The notes beneath the pieces are model-generated. The model was not told the DNA's origin and did no database searches. It saw only the letters and a program-made list of their open reading frames with translations. This document shows, piece by piece, positions 34,701-45,232 of a stretch of DNA of 64,000 nt. Numbering within the stretch: position 1 is the stretch's first letter; every line of letters begins with the position of its first letter. The position numbers and the translations under genes were made by a program. The stretch comes from Rhizopus sp. PT2906 (taxonomy: Eukaryota > Mucoromycota > Mucoromycetes > Mucorales > Rhizopodaceae): the NCBI GenBank assembly GCA_025529335.1, contig JAMYHX010000044.1:1-64000 (forward strand), written 5' to 3'.

Positions 34701-37700
34701 CGTCAGTACCACGTTGGCGACCACACAGGCCGTGATGAAGGCAGAAAATGATAAACTGATCCATCGTGACGCGGGCACGCCAAATGTACGTTCGCCTCGG
34801 CTGGGCGGGACGATGCGCTGACAGAATCGTCGAATCGGGTTGTTGCTTGAAAAGATAAACAGCGCACGGTCGTAGCTCGGATGGGCCGCGATAAAGTCGC
34901 GTTTTAACGCCTTGCGCTCTTCAATGTCCAAATCTGTCGTCTCTTGTTGGTACCTGTTGGCGACGGTGTCTCGTAAGGTCGGGTCGATCAGATATCTTAG
35001 TGCACGCGGTTCGTCGGTAGAACCGCGTCCCTTGAGATCGTAAAACGTACCGACCTGGTCAAAGTGCATGCTCTGACGTGCATGTGTCTGAAGCACAGGT
35101 CGCTGCGCATGAGCTAGGTCGGGTGAAGGGAAGAGTCGACTGATGAAGTTCATTGCCTTGCTCATCATACCATGTCGGGTGGTCTCCACCTGTCGTTCCT
35201 CTGCAATCTCCTGTGTCGTCTCGTTCATGAATTCTCGAACCACGTTCTTTTGGACAGAGAGGACAAGGTGGTTTGGAATATTGGTCAAGTCTAGTCCCTT
35301 GGGTTGAGGCTTGAAATATCGATAAATGTTCCATCGACTGACGACTGTTTTTCTATTGAGTTCTGATTCGGTCTTTTTCATGAAAAAGAGGACTTGATTC
35401 TTTAACTTGTCCTCTTCGGCAATTTCGAAATTTTCCATCAAGACAGCAATAAACATGTTGACCAAGACAACTTTTAATATGTTAGCCTTTGTCGATAAGA
35501 ACAAATAAACACTTACAGTTGGAAAAGCAAAACCAAAAAACAAGAAATAGAGCATAGATTGCACTGTTTCGATTGGTTGATCCAGCTTGAAGGACATTAT
35601 ACAATACTGTCGTCCAATCTTCACCAGAAAATAACTATTCACACCATGCTCAATCACTTAAGTTTCTATGAAAACAATAAAACTTACCTGATAAAGTGCA
35701 GCAAATGAATTGTAAATGGAGAAAAATCTCATTTCTTCTCCAGTTTCGTTAATGACGCCTTCAAACAATTGATATGCCTTGGATTTTATATTAGCTATTC
35801 TTGTTTTTGTTGAGTTATATACAAACTTACAATAATAGCGCAAAGTAAGGTTGACAGCACAATAAAAAATGTCAAGTTGATCAAACCGTACATACTTCCT
35901 ACCACTCTTGACTATATATATATGTTAGCTACACCATCTTTTTTCCTTAACTAAATGACTTACCATCAAATTCCTTAATCGTGGTATTGCAACTATGACG
36001 CGATAGATACGAAGCACTTGAAACCCAGTGAACCAGATATAGATCAGTCGATGCTGCTTGATCCACGGCAACTGAATAATACATGTCACAACGGCAATCA
36101 GCAAATCAGTCGTGTTCATCTTGTCCTTGAAGAACGCCTTGAGATCACGTCGCTGAGCAAGCAGACGCAAGACCATCTCTACCAAGAACGCCAATGAAAA
36201 GATCGTCTCTGCCAGATCAAGACCGTCCAACTGAGCTGTGCTCATGTCATTGTGCTTGGTCGCCATACAGACCAAGTCTACAGCGATCAAAAAGATCCAG
36301 AATGGTCTCATGAACGTGACAAGCCAAGTGAGTGAAGATACCTTTTGTTGTTGTTCTTGTTCTTCATTCTCTGCAAACTCCCATCCACCTTCTTCATTCA
36401 TGTCAGCCAAGATAGGCTTTGCTCTAATAGAGTATAAATAAAACTCTTCTTTCACAAGTCTAACCACTTACGTCGCGTTGGTAAATGCAGAGTGCTGCGA
36501 ATCCTCTCGTACTTTGGCAAACATTTCTGTGATCACGGCAATAAACAAATTAATCAACCAAAAGTTCATGACGATCACAATCACAATAAAATAAAGTGCA
36601 GCAACAACATATTCGGCATCCATCATGTCATACATTCGGTCCGTCCAGGACTGCACACCAGTGATGATCATGACAATCAGCATGGACGAAAAGATGCTGT
36701 CAAAGCTGATCGTTCCTCCATACGGATTTTCCGTTTCTTCACAGATCAGACCTTGTTCACAGATAAAGCCTTTGGACCATAACGCTGTTTGTCCAGATTT
36801 GAGTTTATAAGGAACTTTGTATCCTGTCTCGTTGATGTATCCGCCACAGTATTGTTGTAACTCCTCTGTATGTGAGGCATTGTTTGGATCTAACAAGTGT
36901 GAGAAACATAGAGAAACAATCATGTATTCTTACCATGCCAAACGCAGTGTCTTTGAAAGGAGCCACTAAAGGATTGTACGCCAATGATACTAGATGAAAG
37001 GCTTAGGGACATATACACATACACATAAAGGACGACTTACGCAAAGATGACAAAAAAGAAGAACACAAAGAATAAGACATTCACTAAGAGAGGAGCAGCT
37101 CTCTTGAGACTATTCAAAATAACTTTACTTCCATCTGTTATATTTAGTAACCGTAATAAAACTAATGCCGATAACATCTTGAATACGAGGATACGCCTGC
37201 CTTGGTCTTCGTTGATCTCTTGGTGTGTCATCAGGAGAATAAAGTCTACCCAATAAGATAGGATGGAGATAAAGTCAATACGGTTCCAGCTGTGTCGTAG
37301 GTAGGCCCTGGGTGACTGTGGTGAAGGTGGGTTAAAGAAGAGGCCGAGGACGATGATACGGCAGATAGCTATGATTCTTTATAAGAAGTTAATCATAAAT
37401 CCAGATGTATATCATGTTTGGTTACGTGTATAGGATAAATATCACAAGGAGTACATATTGGTACCAGACTTGGCCCCATGTGCTTGGTGGATTTGGGAAT
37501 GGATCACTTCCCCAACCGACGATGAAGAGAGTGATGGTATGAAAGACGATAAGAAACATGATCAAGGTCTCCATCCATCTTTTTTAACAATAGATTAATA
37601 ACAAAAAATACATGCTTAAATCACTTGAAACTTACTTCCAACATAAAGCATGATACAAGAACACACGAAATGGATTCTGTGGAGAGAATAGCTTTAAGCT

Positions 37701-38405
37701 ATTACCAGATAGATAACTAAATGATTCCACATCAGACGTGCTGTCATCTTTGACTTGATCAGGATTTGATATCGTTGCTGTTCGCTTCATTGGTATATTT
37801 TCATCTACAACAGAGGATGCATCAGACTCTTGGTCTTCTTCACTATATTTCTGCCATTGCTCCTGTCTTCTCTCCTGGAGTTCCTTGTTCTCATCTACGG
37901 CAGCCTTATGATTTATCGCATACTGATGCAAATTGACCACTCGTTCGGCCACTCCTCTCACCGCCTTGACAAGGTCTCGAAAAAACTTGTGTCGATCGTA
38001 CTGTATGAGCCTATTGACCTTTTTCCGATCTATCTCTGGATCCACACTCGCCGGTTTATAGATCGCAGGCAGCTCAGGAGAGGCGTCCAGTGGATGCTTG
38101 AACCCTGACATATTCGATGCGTTAACAGTGAGACGGGCTGTATCTGAAAAGACCTCATCTTCAAACGTGATCTCTTCTTCCTCTTGTGGTAACGGTGTCG
38201 GCGGAGGTGAAGGTCGTCTTTCCTGTTCGAATTCTGTCATAAATTCGGTCACTGACGGAAGAGGCTTTCGTTGGGTATAGCGTCGACTAAGTCGAGTGTT
38301 GTTCCTTTTCATAATCTCTGGGTCATCTTCTTTTAATAACGTTGCTTCATTGTCGCTTGTGCTGTGTTTTTTACTGTAAACACTTTTTCTATTTTTTAAA
38401 GACAT
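31714..38405 (-). CDS. CCH1: voltage-gated calcium channel alpha-1 subunit Cch1
   Basis: Nineteen exons in frame, giving 1919 aa (yeast about 2039): 37636-38405, 37426-37578, 37041-37376, 36934-36989, 36472-36889, 35964-36423, 35831-35911, 35688-35777, 35517-35634, 33638-35470, 33315-33579, 33085-33264, 32709-33030, 32464-32661, 32309-32409, 32117-32253, 31981-32059, 31797-31927, 31714-31745. Four six-helix repeats follow a 256-aa cytosolic N terminus. S4 helices have spaced Arg/Lys (FRAFKALRVLRLINLL in repeat III; VLRIYRVIVAIPRLR in II). Pore motifs are TGVQSWTD (I, Gln about 518), FSGEDW (II), SGEGW (III) and STGEGWN (IV), so the filter reads Q-E-E-E. An EF-hand-like loop, DTDRTGYVKPSE, follows repeat IV. 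With Mid1, Cch1 admits calcium across the plasma membrane during stress and growth. Confidence 0.95.
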
Positions 38406-38797
38406 CGTCTACAGTTCATGCCCGTTTTCTCTCTCTTTTTAAAAAAAAAGAAAAGGGATTAATTTAATGACAAGCCGGAAATAGAAATGGTCTGGAATAT
38501 CAATATTTCATTTTTGGTAAATATGATCCCCTTTTTTATTTTGTTATCATGGAAAAAAAAGATCATACAGTTGTATTTATTGACTGTAGACAATAGAGCT
38601 TTCATTTCATAAACAACAAGCTTATAGAAAGGAGTTTATTTCGGTCAGTCAAAAACTGTATGCAAGCAAAATATGCAAGATGTATAAATGTGTGGCTTTG
38701 GCCCTACCTTATTGGTGCACCCACAATTTACCTTATTTTTTTTTTCTATGGGGAGGGAGAATAAAAAAAAGAGAGTTCTCTTTTTTCACTTTGCATC
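38406..38797. promoter_or_regulatory. divergent promoter region, Cch1 / FoP-type gene
   Basis: 392 bp between the two ATGs, AT-rich, with a CACCCACAATTTACC segment near 38720 and a poly-T run at 38736-38747. No factor site recognised. Confidence 0.4.
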
Positions 38798-39316
38798 ATG
38801 TCTTCTAATACTCGTCGAATTGTTACCAACGCGAGAACTGTCTCTTATAGTTCTGGTGGATTAAATGAAAGGTGAGGAATGACTCATTATGAACACATGT
38901 ATACTCATTCTTATAGATTTGCTAATTTGGAAAAGAGCAAAAAGCCAACCCATAATCCAGTCATTCAATCCAAGAGTGTCTTTAGTCGTATCAAAGCCGA
39001 TAGTCCTAAACTTAAAAGTATTCAACAACGTCTTGGTAAGCCAGTGGATACCCGAAGAAAACCAGCGATGGCGGGTAGGATCACCAAACCAAACAAGAAG
39101 CCAGTAAGACAACAACAACCACAAAAAAAGCAACAACAGAAACCCAAGAATGATAAAAAGGGTAGTAAACAAAAGAAGAAGCCCTTGTCACAAGAGGATC
39201 TTGATAAATCTTTGGATGCGTACATGATGAAAGACCCCAAGACAGCACAGGCCAAGTTAGATGAAGAATTGACGACATATATGCAAGAAGCTGAACTTGA
39301 AGAAGAGACATTATAA
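38798..39316 (+). CDS. CHTOP/Friend-of-PRMT1-like RNA-binding adaptor
   Basis: Exons 38798-38871 and 38917-39316 (45-nt intron) give 157 aa. The protein is basic and low-complexity: an Arg/Ser start (SSNTRRIVTNARTVSYSSGG), a Gln/Lys-rich middle (QQQPQKKQQQKPKN) and a C-terminal motif PLSQEDLDKSLDAYMMKD followed by LDEELTTYMQEAELEEE. The repeated L-D-x-x-L-x-x-Y-M pattern matches the FoP C-terminal duplication domain shared by CHTOP and related mRNA export adaptors. A nuclear role in mRNP/TREX assembly is inferred from the family. An AATAAATAAAA signal follows the stop closely. Confidence 0.75.
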
Positions 39317-39385
39317 TAAATAAAAACACACCATCGCCTTTATTTCAGCAAATTGATGTGATAAAGGGCTATTTTTGATCGAGAT

Positions 39386-39388
<3 letters not shown>

Positions 39389-39420
<32 letters not shown>
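39389..39420. repeat. (GA)n microsatellite
   Basis: About 16 GA units in the spacer between the FoP-type and Hsp70 genes. Confidence 0.85.
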
Positions 39421-39422
<2 letters not shown>

Positions 39423-39715
39423 GCAAATTGGATATATATACACACACAGAGAGCGTTGCTTGAAAAAAGATATACACATGATAAAGATGTGGGCACGCAC
39501 GCGTTTGGAAGGACGATCATTGATGATTTCTTTTCTTATTTTCTTTCTTTTACTCACATGCGTTCATCAATGTCCTTTTTTCTTATCGAGAAAATACACA
39601 CACTTTTATTAAAACACACATAGTTTATCATCTATTCATAGACCACCTTTTTTTCGTCATTGTTCTTGCTTGGGTTTACAAGCAATGTAAACTCCGTCAT
39701 AAATTTGCATTATTT

Positions 39716-39730
39716 TTTCTTGAAACTTCG
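39716..39730 (+). promoter_or_regulatory. heat-shock element upstream of mitochondrial Hsp70
   Basis: TTC-TT-GAA-AC-TTC at 39717-39729 is a perfect three-unit nTTCnnGAAnnTTCn site for heat-shock factor, 53 bp upstream of the Hsp70 ATG. Its position and the target gene make it credible, although such short sites occur by chance. Confidence 0.6.
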
Positions 39731-39782
39731 ATATTTTTTTCTTTCCTTCTTTCGTTGCTGCCAAACACACACACACAGATAA

Positions 39783-41898
39783 ATGTATCGATTATCCAAA
39801 CTGACTACCAAGACTTTTCCTATCGTAAGACATGTAAGTCTATAGCCCATCAAAGACATACAAACTGATATCCTTTATTTTTTTGGTAGCACGTCGGTGT
39901 TTTATCCCAACTTCGCCCTTACTCCAATAAAGTAGCTGGACCTGTCATCGGCATTGACTTGGGTACGACGAATTCATGCGTAGCCGTAATGGAAGGTAAA
40001 AATCCAAAAGTGATTGAGAACGCTGAAGGTGCACGTACGACGCCTTCTGTGGTTGCGTTTACCAAAGAAGGTGAATTGCTCGTGGGTCAAACAGCCAAAC
40101 GACAGGTAAAACAAAACAAATGGTTCCAAAAAATCGCAAGCTAATCCAACATAGGCTGTAGTGAATCCCGAAAATACAATCTATGCTACCAAACGACTGA
40201 TCGGTCGTCAATTCAAAGACCCTGCTGTTCAAGCAGACATCCCGAGCGTGTCATACAAGATCGTGCCACACACAAACGGTGATGCATGGGTCGAAGTGGC
40301 TGGTGGCAAAAAGTACTCGCCCTCACAGATTGGCGCCTTTGTGCTCGGCAAGATGAAAGAGACGGCTGAGAGCTACCTGGGCAAGAAAGTGAAGCATGCG
40401 GTGATTACTGTGCCAGCTTATTTTAATGACTCTCAGCGACAAGCGACCAAGGACGCAGGCAAAATCGCCGGGCTGGACGTCATGCGTGTGATTAACGAGC
40501 CCACTGCGGCAGCTCTGGCTTATGGTCTGGACAAGGCGGGTGATGAGACCATTGCGGTCTATGACTTGGGAGGTGGTACGTTCGATATCTCCATCTTGGA
40601 AATTCAAAATGGTGTGTTCGAAGTCAAGTCGACCAATGGTGACACGGCACTGGGCGGTGAAGACTTTGATTCTCATCTTGTAAGATATGTTGTGGACGAG
40701 TTCAAGAAGGAAACAGGCGGTATGGACATCTCGAACGATCGTATGGCCATTCAACGTATTCGTGAAGCTTGTGAAAAGGCCAAGATCGAATTATCTTCGA
40801 CTGTTCAGACGGATATCAACTTGCCTTATATCACTGCCGATGCAACAGGCCCCAAGCATATCAACATGAAGCTGACACGTTCCAAGTATGAAGGATTGGT
40901 AGGTGATCTGATCAAAAAGACAATCTCTCCTTGTGAAAAGGCGCTCAAGGACGCAGGTGTCTCTGCTCGTGAGGTTGGTGATGTCATTCTCGTCGGTGGT
41001 ATGACACGTATGCCCAAGGTGGTCGAAACCGTCAAAGGAATCTTTGGAAAGGAACCTAGCAAGTCTGTCAATCCGGATGAAGCCGTCGCTCTTGGTGCTG
41101 CCATTCAAGGCGGTGTCCTTGCCGGATCGGTGTCTGACATTCTTCTCTTGGATGTCACTCCGCTTTCCTTGGGTATTGAAACCCTCGGTGGTGTCTTTAC
41201 TCGTCTCATCAACCGAAATACGACGATTCCGACCAAGAAATCCCAGGTGTTCTCTACTGCCGCTGATGGCCAAACCCAGGTCCAGATCCGAGTGTTCCAG
41301 GGAGAACGTGAGCTCTGCAGAGACAACAAACTGCTCGGTGATTTCAACTTGACAGGTATCCCTCCTGCTCCCAAGGGTGTGCCTCAGATCGAAGTAGAGT
41401 TTGATATTGATGCCGATGGTATTGTCAACGTCGCAGCCAAGGATAAAGCCACGGGTCGTGATCAATCAAGTAAGTTGTATTATTTTGTATTATATCTTTA
41501 CTCATATCTTGCCAGTTACCATCGCTGCTTCTTCTGGTCTAAGCAGTGACGAAATCGAAAGAATGGTCCAGGAAGCCGAAAAGAACGCAGAGGCAGACCG
41601 TGCTCGTCGTGATACGATCGAAATGGCTAACCGTGCTGAATCGGCCATGAGCGAAACAGAAAAGGCCATGGAAGACTTTAAAGATCAAATCGATCAAACA
41701 GAGGCTAACAAGCTCAAGGGCATGATTGCATCTCTCAGAGAACAGACAACCAAGGCTCAGGCTGGTGATACGGATATCAAGGCTGAAGACTTGAAGGCCA
41801 AGGTAGATGAGCTTCAGTCAAGTTCGCTCAAACTCTTTGAAATGGTCTACAAGAACCGTGCTCAACAAGGAGATAATAACAGTAACCCTCAACAATAA
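39783..41898 (+). CDS. SSC1: mitochondrial Hsp70 (Ssc1/mortalin)
   Basis: Exons 39783-39833, 39890-40105, 40155-41469 and 41516-41898, in frame, giving 654 aa. The first 30 or so residues (MYRLSKLTTKTFPIVRHHVG...) are a basic, Ser/Thr-rich mitochondrial targeting sequence. The ATPase domain shows GIDLGTTNSCVAV, YFNDSQRQATKDAG, VINEPTAAALAYGLDK, YDLGGGTFDISIL and VGGMTRMPKV. The substrate-binding domain has DVTPLSLGIETLGGV and RNTTIPTKKSQVFSTAADGQ, with the mitochondrial-type lid (EIERMVQEAEKNAEADRARR). It drives matrix protein import with Tim44/Mge1 and folds imported proteins. A heat-shock element precedes it. The stop is only 38 bp before the BLOC1S1 start. Confidence 0.97.
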
Positions 41899-41936
41899 TT
41901 CTCTTTTTTTTTTTATATATAAACATAAATAAAATA

Positions 41937-42418
41937 ATGTCTGATTTGACTCTGTTATTAAAGAACCATAACCAAAAGAAAGCAGAAATAAAACGAAATA
42001 ATGGTATTATAAGTACTCTGAAAACAGTGGGAGGGGACTAATTCTATCATTAGAGCAAATTCGAAAGAATGCAGTTCAAGCTACCAATGAATTAACAGAT
42101 TCCATCACAGATTATGTTAATGAAGAGTAAATAAATAAAATAATAAAAAGAGATGTGACTAATGAATAAGATAGAGTGAGTGACATATTCGTCAAACAAA
42201 AGGAACTCGAACAACAGTCAAAACGATTAGCAAACCAAGTGACAAAATATATAAACCAAACACAACAGTGGTTATCGCTAGTAGACAATTTTAATCACTC
42301 ACTCAAGGAATTGGGAGACGTGAAAAATTGGGCACAGATCATGGAACATGATATGAAGACTGTCATGACTACCTTGGAGTTTGTGCATCAAGGTAAAAAT
42401 AGCAACATCGCCTCTTGA
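41937..42418 (+). CDS. BLOC1S1: BLOC-1 complex subunit 1 (GCN5L1-like)
   Basis: Exons 41937-42003, 42054-42126 and 42175-42418, in frame, giving 127 aa, the same size as animal BLOC1S1. It begins MSDLTLLLKNHNQKKAEIKR, continues with a central helix (ATNELTDSITDYVNE), then FVKQKELEQQSKRLANQV and TQQWLSLVDNFNHSLKELGD, then VKNWAQIMEHDMKTVMTTLE. The WL.LV.NFN..LKE.GDV.NWA pattern is diagnostic. The protein is a coiled-coil subunit of BLOC-1/BORC complexes in endosome-lysosome traffic, and in animals also a mitochondrial acetylation factor. The two introns are 50 and 48 nt with a CTAAT branch-like site in the second. The 38-bp gap to the Hsp70 stop is TATATATAAA-rich. Confidence 0.88.
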
Positions 42419-44238
42419 TTGTTCTTTCATAATAAAAGGGCACTTTGGAGTGAATAATTATTGTATACAATCAAAATATAGTGTTGTTTATCATGTATCA
42501 GATATCATTTGCATCATAAACTTTCCCCTATAAAAGTCTTGCCTTAAACATCATTTTAATAAGATTCAGTTCTTTTCTACTTTGTTTGTCGTCGACTTTA
42601 AAAATGGCTTCTTATAATTGGTAAAGTAGTGAAAGATAGTCTTTATAGCCGCAATTAACAAACATCATCAATAGTGCTCCCCCGGTCTGTCCGTTCGTTT
42701 TGTGACCATTGGCATAGAAGGATAATTCAGTCTAAATCAAATGATTCCGAGAGCATAATGCTTTTGGTTGTTGCTTGCGTCAAGGTTCACTGATAGCGTG
42801 CACATGAAATCATTTACGGGCGTTTACTGCGTTTTGTACAGAAGAGGAATGATATGAATTTAGTGATGTAAAGTCTGTGTCAGGTAATATGAGGTATGTG
42901 ATAACAGCAGCGCTCAATCAAGAAGGTGCCAAAGCGCATAGCCGAGATGCCAAGGCTGTTATCACCCCTAGGCTGACTCTTATAGTGCATGTCACCTATA
43001 ACCTGTTCAAAATCACCAAAGGTCTTAAAAATTTTATAGCAGCATCTAGGATCAACATTTTTACAAACCAACGACTACATTTCATAGAGAAAAGAGTTTA
43101 TAAATAAAATGTAGTGCTTAGTTTTCAATAACTTTGTTATGATTGGAGTTATTATGGTTAGTGGAGCAAAGGGTTCAATTGAAACAGCCATACACGCCAT
43201 ACTATTGCATATAATGCACTATTATTGCACAAATTTATCTCTTTTCTTCATGACGCTTTTCAAGAAAAATGTTATTAAAACATTAAGATACGTGTTTATT
43301 AGCAATTCAGTTGTTAAAAAGAATGGAAATATTGACAGCTACATGAACCAAGTGAAGATTGCTTCTGTAGGTAGTAAAAATAAACATCAGTAGACGCCCT
43401 GTTGATCTAACTAAGCATGAATAAAAAAGACAATATTACAATTAGTGCTGATAATACATTGAAGCCTATGCTGAGGAGCACAATGACAAAGATGTCATTG
43501 CTAAATTTTAGAAATAAGTTCAACGGTGTTTATTATAATATTCTGCCAATAAAAGGTATTTGTACACTTCTCCTAGAAATATATTAGGTAGTAAGTCATA
43601 CACGGCCATATATTCACAGTTGGGATTTTATTTCAAAAATTGAGACGAAGGTTTGAACAGGTTATAGGTGGCGTGTACCATATTCACAACTACTCGCCTA
43701 GTTATTAAAGACCACCATGTAGGGCAATGAAAGATACCTCATTGTCTGTACTGATAGACCCAGTTGCAGGTGATGATGACTTATATCTTCATCCTACGTC
43801 AATGGCCCATAAGAAAAGAATCTGATAAATTATAATTAGTTCTGTTTTATAAGTCATTTTGGTTATGTATTTATAGCACTTTGCTTTATTGTTTTCAGAC
43901 AAGATTTATGATAAAAAAGAGAGACAGTCATGTAGCACACAGCAATGAAAGGTGTACAATGACGAGTATTCATGCAAAAAAGCAGGGTTGAATAAACGTC
44001 GTAAAAAGATAACTGACAGATGAATTAAAGATCACAAGAACCGCATATGTGTAATATGAAGACAAACAAAGTGTAATTTCAACATCCGATAAGTGACTTT
44101 CTTTAACCCTAGCTCGTTCGTGGCTTAGAATCTATTAGCCTAGGGTGTGAATGCGTTTGCTGTGAGTGTGTGTGTATGTGTGTCAATACGCTTTAGTTCT
44201 TTCTTTTTTTTTTTTTCTTCTTTTCTATTCTTACAAAC
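42419..44238. other. gene-poor spacer with decayed coding-like scraps
   Basis: Short frames at 42877-43107 and 43139-43393 are not convincing. Minus-strand sequence near 42993-43010 and plus-strand sequence at 43653-43670 share an 18-bp perfect inverted match, and both read FEQVIG, suggesting two inverted scraps of one dead element. The right end holds a GT-rich tract (44160-44182) and a T-run before the Tim13 gene. Confidence 0.4.
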
Positions 44239-44648
44239 ATGAGCGATTACTCTTCAAGCTACAACAGTTTTGGTGGTGGTGACATTGTAATATAAGCAAA
44301 AGGATATACTTCAAATAAAACTAAACTAGTTTGGGTAATTAGAGCAGCAAAAAGCAAGAAGTAATGGATCAAGTTCGTTCTGAACTTGCTTTAGCTAATG
44401 CTCAAGAACTCATCAACGTAAAATATATATTTATATTTCTCGTAATGATTGTTATTAATTCTATTGTAAAATAGAAAATCAATGAAAAGTGCTACTTGAA
44501 GTGTGTCCCCAAGCCTGGACCTCGCCTTGAATCTGGTGAACAAGCTTGTCTTTCAAAGTGTATGGATCGTTATATGGAAGCATGGAACGTCGTCTCTCGC
44601 GCTTACATCAATAGACTTCAACGCGAACAACAAGGCGGAAGCTTGTAA
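44239..44648 (+). CDS. TIM13: small Tim chaperone Tim13
   Basis: Exons 44239-44286, 44343-44417 and 44475-44648, each in phase 0, giving 98 aa, normal for Tim13. After a Ser/Gly N terminus come KKQEVMDQVRSELALANAQE, then twin CX3C motifs CYLKC and CLSKC 15 residues apart, then MDRYMEAWNVVSRAYINRLQ. In the intermembrane space the Tim8-Tim13 hexamer escorts hydrophobic precursors (such as Tim23 and carriers) to the inner membrane. The cysteines form two disulfides through Mia40/Erv1. Confidence 0.93.
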
Positions 44649-45232
44649 TTTGATGTTTTTATGTACATAAAAAAAATTTTTTTTTTCTCTTTTAAACATT
44701 AGAAAACATTTTATAAACACTTTTTTTTTTTTTTAAGAATGACAAAAAATAAGAAGCTTTATTTATTCAATGAATTATTATGAAAACATGAAATAATCTA
44801 TCAAAAGAATGAGTCAAAAAAAAGTTCATGTATAAAAGCTTATTTATGCTAAAGAGTTTCTTCAGAGATTGTTCACCATGGTTACCCCACATCTCGAAAT
44901 AGATCCAAAAGGTCAAATAGGAAAATGTTTACAAGATTCGGGACCAAAAAAGTTTTGCATCATGCTTCTTCTTTAGCATAAAAAAAAATAAAAAAAATCC
45001 TTACCTAAAGTTTGTTGAATGTATTCAAGAATAAAAAAAAAAAAATCATAAAAAAAGCTTCTTTTCTCGCCTTTTTAATTAATGACAGTTGTGACTCTGC
45101 ATTAACTGAGTCACTTTAAAAAAATTTATCGGGCAATTCATATCCAGCTGTGAACACTACCCTAAAACATATCCTTAAAGATGAGCTTGAAAGAAAAAGC
45201 TCCAGTATCACTTTGATCAGAGGCATATCTTT
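44649..45232. other. 3' flanks of Tim13 and U11/U12-65K genes
   Basis: Convergent intergenic stretch rich in A/T runs (44669-44686, 44719-44734, 45031-45047). No coding or RNA gene seen. Confidence 0.5.

Noticed and set aside
35658..35690. Continuation of Cch1 exon 8 into a stop, suggesting truncation
   Set aside because: A 53-nt intron (35687 down to 35635) joins LYQ to LFSGEDW in frame, restoring the repeat II pore exactly as the family requires.
40791..41465. 224-codon minus-strand frame opposite Hsp70
   Set aside because: Antisense shadow of a highly conserved gene; no domain features.
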